DNA of 64,000 nucleotides, from positions 48,691 through 112,690 of the forward strand of contig NZ_MRWD01000004.1 in the NCBI RefSeq assembly GCF_002093625.1, given 5' to 3'. This stretch comes from Rouxiella silvae (GTDB lineage Bacteria > Pseudomonadota > Gammaproteobacteria > Enterobacterales > Enterobacteriaceae). The notes beneath the pieces were generated by a model, which saw only the letters and a program-made list of their open reading frames with translations, made no database searches and was not told the DNA's origin. This document shows, one piece after another, positions 23,372 to 33,226 of this stretch. Each line of letters begins with the position of its first letter. Position 1 is the stretch's first letter. A program made the translations under genes and the position numbers.

Positions 23372-24469
23372 ATGGCGAAGAAGTGGAAAACAGCGGTAGC
23401 AAATAAGTTTTTGCAGGCCTACACCCTTTTTGGTGGTCAACTAAAGCCTCGCGATTCGTTTGACTCAAAACGTATTTTTACCAGTATCGTTATCTATTCG
23501 ACCACCGCGCTGGGCGACTTGATGTTCAATACGCCGGCGATCCGCGCCGTTAAAAATCGTTATCCGCACGCTTTTATTACGCTGGTTTCCAGTCATAAAA
23601 ATAAAGGTTTGGTCGCTAAAAGCGCCTATTTCGATGACGTGGTTTATTGGGACGAAAAGGTTCGTGATATTACCGGTGTAGTAAAAGCGTTACGTGTAAA
23701 TAAACCTGAGCTGGCAATTATTCTGCACTCGAAGCCGCCTTATGATGTGATAAGCGCGGTGCTGGCGGGCTGCGAGTACATTATTAAAGATGTTTACGGC
23801 GGTAAGCCGAGCGGCATTGAACGCTGGCTTGCCCACCCGCTCGCGAGTTTTGAAGGCCATTTAATTCAGAGAAAGCTCAACTTGGTTAAGCTGTTGGGCT
23901 GCGAAATCAGCAACACAGACATGTTTATTCCGGTTGATTTTCCGCCGATAGCCAAGGACAACGACAAGATAACTGTCGGCTTCCAGATGGGAGCTTCGGA
24001 AAAGCTGCGCTGCTGGCCGGTGGCGAAATTTGTCGAACTTGCAAAATCTTTGACAGCTCTCGGGCCACAGTATGAAGTCGTATTGATTGGCACCGAGAAA
24101 GAAAGAGGGCTCGAAGAGGAATTTCTCAGCGCCATGTCCGAGGCTGAAAAACAGCAAGTCATCAGCTATATCGCTAAAACCAGCCTGCCTGAGCTGTTGG
24201 GCATTATGAGGAATATGGACGTACTGGTGACCGGCGATACTGGCCCGCTGCATTTAGCCGTGGCGTTAAAGACGAAAACCGTCAGCCTGTTTGTGACCGC
24301 CGTGCCAAAGTACACGGGTCCTTATCAAGACCCCGATTTGCATCAGATTATGTGGGTACCCGCCGACGTAGAAAACTTGGATAAGACGATAAGCGAACAG
24401 CCGCTTTCCATTATTAGCAGCGAAGAAGTGCAGCAACGTATTGAGTCGTTAATAAAGCCTATTCTCTAG
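23372..24469 (+). CDS. GT9 heptosyltransferase-family protein (LPS core)
   Basis: The protein has 365 residues with the GT9 fold: YSTTALGDLMFNTPAIRAVK at about residue 42, GFQMGASEKLRCWPVAKFVELA, and VTGDTGPLHLAVALKTKTVSLF. It is more diverged than WaaC, WaaF or WaaQ, all of which are present nearby, so it probably adds a further heptose or another sugar to the outer core, as WabI/WabJ-type enzymes do in Klebsiella. That placement is inference. It is co-transcribed with wabN (1-base gap) and convergent with the WaaZ-like gene. Confidence 0.8.
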   Translation: MAKKWKTAVANKFLQAYTLFGGQLKPRDSFDSKRIFTSIVIYSTTALGDLMFNTPAIRAVKNRYPHAFITLVSSHKNKGLVAKSAYFDDVVYWDEKVRDITGVVKALRVNKPELAIILHSKPPYDVISAVLAGCEYIIKDVYGGKPSGIERWLAHPLASFEGHLIQRKLNLVKLLGCEISNTDMFIPVDFPPIAKDNDKITVGFQMGASEKLRCWPVAKFVELAKSLTALGPQYEVVLIGTEKERGLEEEFLSAMSEAEKQQVISYIAKTSLPELLGIMRNMDVLVTGDTGPLHLAVALKTKTVSLFVTAVPKYTGPYQDPDLHQIMWVPADVENLDKTISEQPLSIISSEEVQQRIESLIKPIL

Positions 24470-24477
24470 AACGATGC

Positions 24478-24505
24478 GCGGGGAGTAAGCACCCCCGCTG
24501 TTTTA
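24478..24505 (+). terminator. Terminator of the wabN-GT9 pair
   Basis: GCGGGG (24478-24483) pairs with CCCCGC (24493-24498), followed by TGTTTTA, 9 bases past the GT9 stop codon and before the convergent WaaZ-like gene. Confidence 0.7.
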
Positions 24506-24518
24506 TCGGCGATGTAAT

Positions 24519-25421
24519 CTAGAAAAAAACCTGGTGATAATCAGCTTTCTCGAAGATGTGGTTGGAAATAGCACTCTTCATCGAGAGATTGACCACCCTG
24601 ATATTCTTCTTCTTCAATACGTGACTGGCGTGGGTAAATGCTGGAACAATCAGCTCATCCAGACTTTCTGCCAGAAAACTTGGCAGCTTGTTATTTTCTG
24701 ACTCGTAGAATCTCGGCTGATTAAAGTTGTTCATATCCAGGCCGATAATATACATCTCGTTAAAACCTAAATATGCCGCAATCTGCAACGCCCAGTAGGC
24801 AACGGTTCCGGCGTCAAACACCCCGTGACGGATATCGGTGGTAAAGCCAATGTCCGGGCGATTTTCGGCGAAAGAGGTGCTGCGCACATTGGCGTAGCAA
24901 CGACCCAGCTCAGTGGCCGGTATTTTGGGCTGGAATATTTTAAACGCTGCATCTTCAATCAGCGCCAAGGAACACTTGATTCTTGCCAGAGAAACGCGGT
25001 CTACAATACGGGCAATACCGTGCGCCGTCGTAAAGAGTGTTAACTTCGGGTCGGATACAATCTCGGCCACCATTTCTGGTCGCTTGTCTAAAAACCCCAT
25101 GTCCACAATGACATAGAATTTAAAATCGACGGTGTTGTGCAATGACCATGCGCCGTTTAACCCCATGGTAGGAACCGGGGTCGGGCTTTTAAAGTGAATG
25201 TCTTTTACCGATGGCCCCGTGGCCGCCAGCATAACCGGGCCAGAGCAGGCACCTGCCAATGAGGCAAGGCTGACTATCGGGATCACCTGCCCACGAAAGT
25301 TGAGGCTAATAATTTCTCCGCTCGCCGCTCTGGAGATCCTCATATAGGGCCAAAGATTCTCGTTATGTCGAAACGGACGCTTGTGGGTGTAGCGATAGAG
25401 TTGTTTAAAAAAGGAACTCAC
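24519..25421 (-). CDS. LPS core biosynthesis protein, WaaZ-like (putative Kdo transferase)
   Basis: This 300-residue protein has the pattern GPVMLAATGPSVKDI, then TMGLNGAWSL and later MYIIGLDMNNFNQPRFYE. This resembles the sialyltransferase-like fold seen in WaaZ, which adds an extra Kdo to the inner core in E. coli. The call is moderate; it could be another glycosyltransferase of that fold. It starts at a GTG that overlaps the end of waaC by 17 bases, with GGGAG upstream, so it is part of the hldD-waaF-waaC operon. Confidence 0.6.
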   Translation of the reverse strand: MSSFFKQLYRYTHKRPFRHNENLWPYMRISRAASGEIISLNFRGQVIPIVSLASLAGACSGPVMLAATGPSVKDIHFKSPTPVPTMGLNGAWSLHNTVDFKFYVIVDMGFLDKRPEMVAEIVSDPKLTLFTTAHGIARIVDRVSLARIKCSLALIEDAAFKIFQPKIPATELGRCYANVRSTSFAENRPDIGFTTDIRHGVFDAGTVAYWALQIAAYLGFNEMYIIGLDMNNFNQPRFYESENNKLPSFLAESLDELIVPAFTHASHVLKKKNIRVVNLSMKSAISNHIFEKADYHQVFF

Positions 25422-26391
25422 GACTCAAACGCTCCCTATCCAGAAGTTTTTTTACCTGAGCAGCGCTGATATCTGCCATTGCGTTCCCCCGCTCAGGACG
25501 ACATGTTGTCTGGTTTTGGCCGTAGCCTCCGATAAGACCGGGGTCTGTCGGTCCGTAAAGCGTGATATTCGGGCGGTCCAACGCGGCGGTCAAATGGCTT
25601 AACCCGGTATCGACCGAAACAACGGCCTGTGCTCCAGCAAGAATAGCCGCTACTTTTTCCAGACTCAACTTGGGCATAACCTCGACGTGCTCAAAGCCCT
25701 CAGCGAGGCGAAGTGCGCGATGGTACTCGTGGTCAGCCCCCCAAGGAAGTTTAATCTTTAGCGAGGTGTCAGCCAGAAGGCCAATCAACTCGCGCCAGTT
25801 CTCTTCCGGCCAATGTTTGTCTGCACGAGTCGTTGCATGCAGGAACACCAAATACTTTTCGGCCTCCTCTGGCAGATTGCTCAGAAAACGCGAAGCAATG
25901 GCGTAATCACCTTGCGTAGCAGGTTTTTCATAGCCAAGGCTTTTGGCAAACAGCTCGCGAGTGCGTTCAACCGCATGCTGCTTCTTATCAATATAGTGCT
26001 TTTTGTCATAAAACCAGCAGGCAAAGGGTTCACGGGCGCTTTTGCTGTCCATGCCGTGTTTTTCGCCTTTGGCCATTCTGGTCACTAACGCTGAACTTTT
26101 CACCAAGCCCTGAGCATCAATGATGATGTCATAGGTGCGAGATTGCAGAACACGCTTAAAGTCGCAGCGCTGTTGGCGGGTTTCTGAACCAAACCAATTT
26201 TTACGCCAGCGGCGGATAGCCACCGGGATCACGCGATCAACGGCAGGATGCCAGCTTGGAATTTGTGAAAACCCTTCCTCAACGACCCAGTCAAACTTGA
26301 TGTCAGGGAAGGCCTGCATTGCATCGGTCAGCGCAGGAAGTGTATGTAAAACGTCACCCATTGAGGACGTTTTTACGATTAAAACCCGCAT
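25405..26391 (-). CDS. waaC: LPS heptosyltransferase I
   Basis: WaaC adds the first L,D-heptose to Kdo. It has 328 residues with MRVLIVKTSSMGDVLHTLPA, DAQGLVKSSALVTR and SVDTGLSHLTAALDRPNITLYGPT. It overlaps waaF by 13 bases and the next gene by 17, indicating tight translational coupling. Confidence 0.96.
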   Translation of the reverse strand: MRVLIVKTSSMGDVLHTLPALTDAMQAFPDIKFDWVVEEGFSQIPSWHPAVDRVIPVAIRRWRKNWFGSETRQQRCDFKRVLQSRTYDIIIDAQGLVKSSALVTRMAKGEKHGMDSKSAREPFACWFYDKKHYIDKKQHAVERTRELFAKSLGYEKPATQGDYAIASRFLSNLPEEAEKYLVFLHATTRADKHWPEENWRELIGLLADTSLKIKLPWGADHEYHRALRLAEGFEHVEVMPKLSLEKVAAILAGAQAVVSVDTGLSHLTAALDRPNITLYGPTDPGLIGGYGQNQTTCRPERGNAMADISAAQVKKLLDRERLSREFLF

Positions 26392-27440
26392 TCCAGCTCC
26401 TTTTTTGCTGCCAGGAGTTGTTGTAGCTCGCTGAAAACTTGAGTGGGTTGAATATCGATCAGACTCTGATGATAACCTTCAGCGGCGTCGCCTTTGCGCA
26501 CTTTATGGTAGCCGGTAATCAGGCGAATCACCCGTGCCTGCGCACTGAGCGGCGGCGTAAAGTCTGGGCTGCTTGGGCCGTAAAGCGCGACCAGCGGCTT
26601 GTTTAATGCAGCAGCAACGTGCATCAGGCCTGAGTCGTTGGTAACGATGGCCTGACAGGCGGCAATCAGCACCACAGCCTGATCCAGCGACGTTTTTCCT
26701 GCAATATTTAAACAGAAATTCATCGCGGTAGGGGACAGCGCCTGGCGGATATCTTCGCCCGCGGCGTGGTCCTTGGCTGAGCCAAATAACACAATCTGGT
26801 AGCCCGCTTCAATAAGCATTGAGGCGAGCGTAGCATAATGATAATGCGGCCAGCGCTTGGCTGGGCCAAACTCTGCACCTGGGCAAAAGCCGACAATGGG
26901 GCGTTCGCCGGTTAAAGCAAATGACGCGCTGACGGTGGAAATTTCGGTTTGGTTCACTGCCAGCCGAGGCCAGAGTATCGGCTGCGGCAGGTCGGCAGCC
27001 GATTTAATTCGCGAAGCGTCATAGCCCAGCGCCGCGTAGCGCTGGACCATTAATGGAAACGCGTCTTTGTCGAGCTTACGAACATCGTTAAGCAGGCCAT
27101 AACGCATTTCTCCCCGCCAGCCGGTACGCTTGGGAATCGAGGCGAAAAAAGGCACCAACGCCGACTTGAATGAGTTGGGTAACACAAAGGCCTGTTGATA
27201 GGCCTCTTTGCGCAGCGCAATACCTAAACGGCGGCGCTCTCCCAACTCGAGTGCACCGTGGCCCAGCGGCATTGCCAGAGCCTGATTGACCTCAGGCATC
27301 CTGTCGAGCAGGGGACGGCACCACGCGGGCGCCATCACGTCAATCTCGGCATGCGGATTGTTTGCCTTGATAGTACGGTACAAACTCTGCGACATCATCA
27401 TGTCGCCCACCCAAGAGGGCCCAATGACCAGCGTTTTCAT
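26379..27440 (-). CDS. waaF: LPS heptosyltransferase II
   Basis: WaaF adds the second heptose of the inner core. It has 353 residues with MKTLVIGPSWVGDMMMSQSL, FCPGAEFGPAKRWPHYHYA and TNDSGLMHVAAALNKPLVALYGPSSPDFTPPL. It follows hldD by 28 bases in the hldD-waaF-waaC operon. Confidence 0.97.
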   Translation of the reverse strand: MKTLVIGPSWVGDMMMSQSLYRTIKANNPHAEIDVMAPAWCRPLLDRMPEVNQALAMPLGHGALELGERRRLGIALRKEAYQQAFVLPNSFKSALVPFFASIPKRTGWRGEMRYGLLNDVRKLDKDAFPLMVQRYAALGYDASRIKSAADLPQPILWPRLAVNQTEISTVSASFALTGERPIVGFCPGAEFGPAKRWPHYHYATLASMLIEAGYQIVLFGSAKDHAAGEDIRQALSPTAMNFCLNIAGKTSLDQAVVLIAACQAIVTNDSGLMHVAAALNKPLVALYGPSSPDFTPPLSAQARVIRLITGYHKVRKGDAAEGYHQSLIDIQPTQVFSELQQLLAAKKELECGF

Positions 27441-27468
27441 CTCGTTAACTTATTCCCTTAAATCTAAC

Positions 27469-28395
27469 TTAACGATTAAGCCAGTTCATGTATTCGCTCA
27501 CGCCTTCCGCCACCGTTTTAAACGGCTTGTCGTAGCCCGCAGCGCGCAGCTGGGTCATATCTGCCTGAGTGAAAGACTGGTAGCGACCTTTCAGTTTTTC
27601 AGGGAACGGAATAGTTTCGATTGAACCGGTTTTGTGGAAATCCACAACCGCATCAGCGACCGCCTTGAAAGATTCTGAACGACCGGTCCCGCAGTTGAAA
27701 ATGCCAGATTTACCGTTCTGCCAGAACCACAGGTTTACCGCCGCTACGTCACCGACATAGATGAAGTCGCGTTTAAACTCTTCGCTGCCGGCAAACAGTT
27801 TTGGATTTTCGCCCGCTTTGATTTGGTTATTCAGATGGAAAGCAACGCTGGCCATGCTGCCTTTATGGCCTTCACGTGGGCCATAAACGTTGAAATAACG
27901 GAAACCGGTAATTTGCGATTCAGCGTGCGGCAGGATTTCACGCACGTACTGGTCGAACAGGAATTTGGAGTAGCCGTAAACGTTCAATGGCTGCTCGAAC
28001 TTACGGTCTTCAACAAAACTGGTGTTTTGGCTGCCGTAGGTGGCGGCTGAAGAGGCGTAAAGGAAAGGAATGCTGCGATCCAGGCAGTAGTGAAGAATGT
28101 CTTTCGAATACTGATAGTTATTATCCATCATGTATTTGCCATCCCACTCGGTGGTGGAAGAGCACGCGCCCTGATGGAATACGGCGTCGATATCGCCCAG
28201 ATCATCACCGGCAACGATGCTGGCGATAAACTCTTCTTTGTCTATATAGTCCGCGATATCCAGGTCGACGAGATTGACAAATTTAGTGCCATCTTTAAGG
28301 TTATCAACCACTAAAATATCACGATATCCCATATCATTGAGCGATTTGATAATATTGCTACCGATAAAGCCGGCACCGCCAGTGACGATAATCAT
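27469..28395 (-). CDS. hldD: ADP-L-glycero-D-manno-heptose 6-epimerase
   Basis: HldD converts ADP-D,D-heptose to ADP-L,D-heptose, the donor used by WaaC and WaaF. The ATG at 28395 gives [15 protein letters not shown] and 308 residues (310 in E. coli), with AAGGTG upstream; the GTG at 28404 is disfavoured. The NADP-binding GGAGFIGS, the YxxxK motif (YGYSKFLFD) and [20 protein letters not shown] are visible. Confidence 0.97.
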   Translation of the reverse strand: MIIVTGGAGFIGSNIIKSLNDMGYRDILVVDNLKDGTKFVNLVDLDIADYIDKEEFIASIVAGDDLGDIDAVFHQGACSSTTEWDGKYMMDNNYQYSKDILHYCLDRSIPFLYASSAATYGSQNTSFVEDRKFEQPLNVYGYSKFLFDQYVREILPHAESQITGFRYFNVYGPREGHKGSMASVAFHLNNQIKAGENPKLFAGSEEFKRDFIYVGDVAAVNLWFWQNGKSGIFNCGTGRSESFKAVADAVVDFHKTGSIETIPFPEKLKGRYQSFTQADMTQLRAAGYDKPFKTVAEGVSEYMNWLNR

Positions 28396-28636
28396 GGGAA
28401 TCACCTTAATATTAGTTTTTGACCGGACACCATGCCCCGTCAGTCAGTTGCGCATATCATAACACTTCATCAGCCTGCTAACATTGGTAAGCTATCTGAT
28501 TAGTATCCGTTTACAAAAGCTTATTTCCTCCCGTGACATATGCTACAAAATTAACATTTACCTGCTCGAATCCTCGTTATTCCCCCGGCTAATTAGTAGT
28601 CTCTCTGTTGAATGCGTTATTTCAGGAGATAATCTC

Positions 28637-29833
28637 ATGTCAGCTTCATTTTATCGTCGGTTGGAAGACGAAATCGATCAGGCACGTTCCGAAGGACTTT
28701 TTAAACAGGAGCGTATTCTCACCTCGGCGCAACAGGCTCAGGTCACATTAGCTGACGGCAGTCAGGCGCTGAATTTTTGCGCCAACAACTATTTGGGACT
28801 CGCTAATCATCCGCAGGTGATTGCCGCCGCCAAGTTGGGCATGGACCATCACGGCTTCGGCATGGCCTCGGTGCGATTTATTTGCGGCACTCAGGATATT
28901 CATAAAACACTCGAAAACAGGCTGGCCGAATTTTTAGGCATGGAGGACGCGATTCTTTACTCTTCCTGTTTCGATGCCAACGGCGGCCTGTTTGAAACGC
29001 TGCTCGGCGAAGAAGATGCCATCATTTCTGATGCGTTGAATCACGCCTCAATTATCGACGGAATACGGCTGTGCAAGGCCAAACGTTTCCGCTATGCCAA
29101 TAATGACATGACCGAGCTGAAAGCCTGTCTGCAGAAGGCCAAAGACGCCGGTGCCCGCCATATTTTGGTGGCGACCGACGGCGTGTTTTCGATGGACGGC
29201 GTAATAGCCAACCTGCGCGGCATCTGTGACTTAGCCGAGGAGTTTGGTGCGCTAGTGATGGTCGATGACTCTCACGCAGTGGGATTTGTGGGTGAGCAGG
29301 GTCGTGGCAGCCACGAATACTGCGAGGTGATGGGGCGAGTCGACATCATCACCGGTACGCTCGGTAAAGCTATGGGCGGCGCATCGGGCGGCTACACGGC
29401 GGCACGCACGGAGGTAGTCGAATGGCTGCGTCAGCGTTCGCGTCCGTATCTGTTCTCAAACTCGCTGGCCCCTTCAATCGTGTGCGCCTCACTGGCGGTA
29501 TTGGACCTGCTGGAGCACGGCGGTGCGCTGCGTCAGCAGCTTTGGGACAACGCCCGTCTGTTTCGTCAGAAAATGTCGGAAGCTGGGTTTGAGCTGGCCG
29601 GTGCCGATCACGCCATTATTCCCGTGATGCTGGGTGATGCACAGCTAGCGCAGCAGTTTGCCAGCCGATTGCAGCAGAAGGGCATATTCGCTACCGGATT
29701 CTTCTACCCGGTGGTGCCTCGCGGACAGGCGCGCATCCGTACGCAAATGTCGGCAGCGCACACTACAGAAAACATAGAACAGGCAATCGACGCCTTTATC
29801 ACTATCGGCAAAGAGCTGGGCGTTTTGGCGTAA
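28637..29833 (+). CDS. kbl: 2-amino-3-ketobutyrate CoA ligase
   Basis: Kbl cleaves 2-amino-3-ketobutyrate with CoA to glycine and acetyl-CoA, completing threonine catabolism. It has 398 residues and is a PLP enzyme of the alpha-oxoamine synthase family, with the lysine in [15 protein letters not shown] and the motif [11 protein letters not shown]. The start at 28637 ([14 protein letters not shown]) is set by TCAGGAGA; the open frame extends uselessly to 28484. It is followed by tdh 33 bases later. Confidence 0.97.
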   Translation: MSASFYRRLEDEIDQARSEGLFKQERILTSAQQAQVTLADGSQALNFCANNYLGLANHPQVIAAAKLGMDHHGFGMASVRFICGTQDIHKTLENRLAEFLGMEDAILYSSCFDANGGLFETLLGEEDAIISDALNHASIIDGIRLCKAKRFRYANNDMTELKACLQKAKDAGARHILVATDGVFSMDGVIANLRGICDLAEEFGALVMVDDSHAVGFVGEQGRGSHEYCEVMGRVDIITGTLGKAMGGASGGYTAARTEVVEWLRQRSRPYLFSNSLAPSIVCASLAVLDLLEHGGALRQQLWDNARLFRQKMSEAGFELAGADHAIIPVMLGDAQLAQQFASRLQQKGIFATGFFYPVVPRGQARIRTQMSAAHTTENIEQAIDAFITIGKELGVLA

Positions 29834-29866
29834 GTCTGTCTTTTTCGCAGTAACCGAGGAATTTTT

Positions 29867-30889
29867 ATGAAAGCATTGGCCAAGCTTTTTCCAAAACAGG
29901 GTATCTGGATGACCGAATCTCCGGTTCCTGAGTTGGGTCATAACGACATCATGATAAAAATCCGTAAAACGGCGATTTGTGGTACGGACGTGCATATCTA
30001 TAACTGGGATGAATGGTCGCAAAAAACCATTCCAGTGCCGATGGTCGTGGGGCATGAGTACGTTGGCGAAGTCGTGGCCATCGGGCAGGAGGTAAAAGGC
30101 TTCAATATTGGCGACCGCGTATCAGGAGAAGGTCACATTACCTGCGGGCATTGCCGTAACTGCCGCGGTGGACGCACGCATCTTTGCCGCAACACGCAGG
30201 GCGTCGGCGTCAATCGACCGGGGGCTTTTGCCGAATATCTGGTGATCCCGGCGTTTAATGGTTTTAAAATACCTGACAACATTTCTGATGATCTGGCGGC
30301 CATTTTTGACCCGTTCGGCAATGCGGTTCACACCGCGCTGTCTTTTGATTTGGTGGGGGAAGACGTGCTGGTGTGCGGCGCGGGTCCTATCGGTATTATG
30401 GCGGCGGCTATCTGTCGTCACGTCGGTGCAAGACACGTTGTTATCACTGACATGAATGAGTATCGCCTCGACCTTGCGCGCAAAATGGGCGTGACGCGCG
30501 CGGTAAACGTCAGCAAAGAGAACCTCAGCAGCGTAATGAGCGAGCTGGGCATGACGGAAGGGTTTGACGTCGGCCTAGAGATGTCCGGGGCGCCACCGGC
30601 CTTTCGCACCATGCTCAATGCCATGAACCACGGCGGGCGTATTGCGCTGCTGGGTATTCCGCCTTCTGATATGTCGATCGACTGGAATCAGGTGATTTTC
30701 AAAGGATTGTTTATCAAAGGGATTTATGGCCGCGAGATGTTTGAAACCTGGTACAAAATGGCGGCGCTGGTGCAGTCTGGGCTGGATTTAACACCGCTGA
30801 TTACCCATCACTTTGACATTGATGATTTTCAGCAGGGATTTGACGCCATGCGCTCCGGGCAATCGGGAAAGGTGATTTTAAACTGGTAA
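29867..30889 (+). CDS. tdh: L-threonine 3-dehydrogenase
   Basis: Tdh oxidises threonine to 2-amino-3-ketobutyrate, the substrate of Kbl. It has 340 residues and is a zinc medium-chain dehydrogenase: catalytic-zinc Cys in [17 protein letters not shown], the structural zinc cluster [15 protein letters not shown], and the NAD site [13 protein letters not shown]. It is the second gene of the kbl-tdh operon. Confidence 0.98.
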   Translation: MKALAKLFPKQGIWMTESPVPELGHNDIMIKIRKTAICGTDVHIYNWDEWSQKTIPVPMVVGHEYVGEVVAIGQEVKGFNIGDRVSGEGHITCGHCRNCRGGRTHLCRNTQGVGVNRPGAFAEYLVIPAFNGFKIPDNISDDLAAIFDPFGNAVHTALSFDLVGEDVLVCGAGPIGIMAAAICRHVGARHVVITDMNEYRLDLARKMGVTRAVNVSKENLSSVMSELGMTEGFDVGLEMSGAPPAFRTMLNAMNHGGRIALLGIPPSDMSIDWNQVIFKGLFIKGIYGREMFETWYKMAALVQSGLDLTPLITHHFDIDDFQQGFDAMRSGQSGKVILNW

Positions 30890-30899
30890 CAGGTTTAGC

Positions 30900-30929
30900 A
30901 AAAAAAGGGGCCAGCTTATTTGCTGGCCC
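30900..30929 (-). terminator. Terminator of envC-yibQ
   Basis: GGGCCAGC (30908-30915) pairs with GCTGGCCC (30922-30929). On the minus strand this is followed by seven T, after yibQ. On the plus strand, after tdh, the T-run is lacking. Confidence 0.82.
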
Positions 30930-30962
30930 GAGATTGACTGACTCAAATATTTATCGAGCCGT

Positions 30963-31961
30963 CTAGCGTTTAGGCGGCTCGGCGATGGGAGGCGGCGTTT
31001 GCAACAACTGCGGTGCCACCTGTTCAGGAGCCTTTCCCCATCCGCTAAACTGGCGTTCTACAAAGTTAACCAGTGACGAATTCTTGATACTGTCACCCAG
31101 CACCTCAAACATTGCTCCGGCATAAACCGGCGGCACTTTCTGTTTGAGTGGGCAACTCGCGATCCCTTTCGCTTTAGATTTCGGTTTTACCGGTTTAACG
31201 GGCTGCGGCGTTGGCACAGGCCGCGGATTATGACTCACGGTCGCATTAAGCAAATCACTCGGACGCACCAGCTGAATGTCTGACGGCAGATTGGCCAGCT
31301 CTTGCTGCACGGCCGCTACGGTGCTTGGATGCGGATGGCCAATAGCGATAGCAAAGCCATTGCGACGCGCAAGGGCAATCGCCCGCTGGAACTGATGGCG
31401 AATCTCAGCGTTGTTTTGCACGTCGTCCAGGAACACGTTGCGTTTAATCACTTTAACCGACGTGCCCTGTGCCGCCTGAACCGACTTAGTGCCTGCAATG
31501 GTCATGCTGTCGAGGAAAAACAGATGGTGCGGCGCCATGGCCTGCATGACATTTTGCATGCCGCTCAGGCTCGAGGTCATTTTACTGCCCTGATGATTAT
31601 TGATGCCCACGGCGTAAGGGATACTGGCAATCGCTTGGTCAACGATACGCTTGACCTCCTGGCTGCTCATATCCGGCGTCAGAGTGTTTTTCTCGAGGGG
31701 CTGCTTACTGATTGGCTGCATCGGTAGATGGATAAGAATTTCGCGGCCCTGTTGGTGGGCCTTCTGCATCATCTGCTGCGAGTCCGGCGCATTGGGGAAA
31801 ATGGCAATCGACACATTGATTGGCATTTTTAACACCTGATTTTCGTTCTTCGCCTGATAGCCAAAATCATCAAATAAAATGGCTAATTTGGCTGCCTGAA
31901 CATTCATCGTGAAGACCAGCGCACCGCATAACGTCGCTAAACGTCTCTTTTTATATCGCAA
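30963..31961 (-). CDS. yibQ: YibQ, divergent polysaccharide deacetylase family protein
   Basis: The protein has a signal peptide (YKKRRLATLCGALVFTMNVQA) and the DUF610-type divergent deacetylase core: AILFDDFGYQAKNENQVL, GREILIHLPMQPISKQPLEKNTL and YAVGINNHQGSKMTS. A Pro/Lys-rich linker and a C-terminal extension follow. The TTG at 31961, just past the envC stop, gives an N-terminus matching E. coli YibQ; a GTG at 31979 overlapping envC is the alternative. The role is unknown but the protein is envelope-located and linked to the amidase activator EnvC. Confidence 0.88.
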   Translation of the reverse strand: MRYKKRRLATLCGALVFTMNVQAAKLAILFDDFGYQAKNENQVLKMPINVSIAIFPNAPDSQQMMQKAHQQGREILIHLPMQPISKQPLEKNTLTPDMSSQEVKRIVDQAIASIPYAVGINNHQGSKMTSSLSGMQNVMQAMAPHHLFFLDSMTIAGTKSVQAAQGTSVKVIKRNVFLDDVQNNAEIRHQFQRAIALARRNGFAIAIGHPHPSTVAAVQQELANLPSDIQLVRPSDLLNATVSHNPRPVPTPQPVKPVKPKSKAKGIASCPLKQKVPPVYAGAMFEVLGDSIKNSSLVNFVERQFSGWGKAPEQVAPQLLQTPPPIAEPPKR

Positions 31962-31963
31962 TG

Positions 31964-33226
31964 TTATTTTCCCAACCACGGCTGTGGGTTAACGGCCTGA
32001 CCTTGACGACGAATTTCGAAGTAAAGAGCAGGCTGACCTTGACCACCACTGGTGCCCACTTGTGCAATGGGTTGGCCGGCTTTCACCTGCTGACCCACAT
32101 TCACCAGTGCGCTCTGGTTATATCCATACAGGCTCATGTCACCTTTGCCGTGATCGATAACCACAACCAGGCCATAACCCTGCAACCAGTCTGCCAGCAG
32201 CACGCGTCCATCGGCGATGGCTCTTACATCACTGCCCTCACGGGCCGCAATAACAATACCTTTATAACGAAGCTCACCCTGCAGCTCTTCACCAAAGCGA
32301 TGCTGTACGGCACCGCGAACCGGCCAGATGTCCTGTCCAGCAGGACGTCCAAGCCCACCTGTACGCGATACCAGCGCCTGCTCGCTCTGCGTCGGCTTGT
32401 AGGTTGAACCTTTTGATTTTGCTTGCTGTTCTTTCGCTTTAACGGCGGCGGCTTCGCGCGCTTCCTGTTCTGCTCGGGCGCGGGCGGCGCGTTCTGCAGC
32501 GGCAATTTTATCCTGTAGGCGCGTCTGGTTAGCGCGCAGCTCAACCAGGCTCTGCTCATCTTTTTGCAGCGAGGATTCAAGCGAGGTCAGCGTTTTTTGT
32601 CGTGCTACGCGCGCCTGTTCGAGTTTTTGCTGCTGAGTTTGCTGCTCTGAAAGCGCAGATTTTTGCTGTACTTGCTTCGACTGTAGTGTCACGCGCTGTG
32701 AAGCCAAATCACTGCGGGTTTTTTTCAATGCGTCGATATTCTGCTGACGAGCCTGATTGAAATAGCTGAAGTAGGCCAGAATACGCTCACTGCGCTGGCT
32801 CTCTTCGCCGCTCAAAATTAGCTGTAGCCCGCTTTGTTTGCCAAGCCTGAAGGCAGCGTCGAGCTGTTTGGCCAGAATGCTTTCCTGCGTTTTCTGTTGT
32901 TTTTGCAGTTTTTCGATCGAGGCATTCAGGCTGGTGATGTCTTTATTTAAGCTGGAGAGGGTCGATTGTGTATCACGCAGCTTGCGGCTTGCGGCGGCGA
33001 TGATTTTTTCCTGGGACTGGAGTTGGTCGAGCAGAGACCCGCGCTGCAGCTTTTGGGCCTTAACGCTCTTCTCCTTTTCAGCGATGCTTTGCTGAATGTT
33101 CTTGAGTTGGTCCTTGTTTTCATCGGCAAAACTGTACCGGGGATGAACCAGCAGTGCACCGCAGACTAGCAGGGCAGAGCCGGAAAGGACGTTTCTCATC
33201 AAACTGTAATAGATAGATTTGCTCAA
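31964..33226 (-). CDS. envC: Murein hydrolase activator EnvC
   Basis: EnvC is a periplasmic activator of the amidases AmiA and AmiB at the septum, recruited through FtsEX. Choosing the TTG at 33226 gives 420 residues (419 in E. coli) and a signal peptide of 34 residues, the E. coli length; an ATG at 33199 is possible. A long coiled coil rich in Gln/Lys/Glu covers about residues 36-270, followed by a degenerate LytM (M23) domain from WPVRGAVQHRFGEELQG to the end. The upstream gpmM gene found in E. coli is absent. Confidence 0.93.
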   Translation of the reverse strand: MSKSIYYSLMRNVLSGSALLVCGALLVHPRYSFADENKDQLKNIQQSIAEKEKSVKAQKLQRGSLLDQLQSQEKIIAAASRKLRDTQSTLSSLNKDITSLNASIEKLQKQQKTQESILAKQLDAAFRLGKQSGLQLILSGEESQRSERILAYFSYFNQARQQNIDALKKTRSDLASQRVTLQSKQVQQKSALSEQQTQQQKLEQARVARQKTLTSLESSLQKDEQSLVELRANQTRLQDKIAAAERAARARAEQEAREAAAVKAKEQQAKSKGSTYKPTQSEQALVSRTGGLGRPAGQDIWPVRGAVQHRFGEELQGELRYKGIVIAAREGSDVRAIADGRVLLADWLQGYGLVVVIDHGKGDMSLYGYNQSALVNVGQQVKAGQPIAQVGTSGGQGQPALYFEIRRQGQAVNPQPWLGK

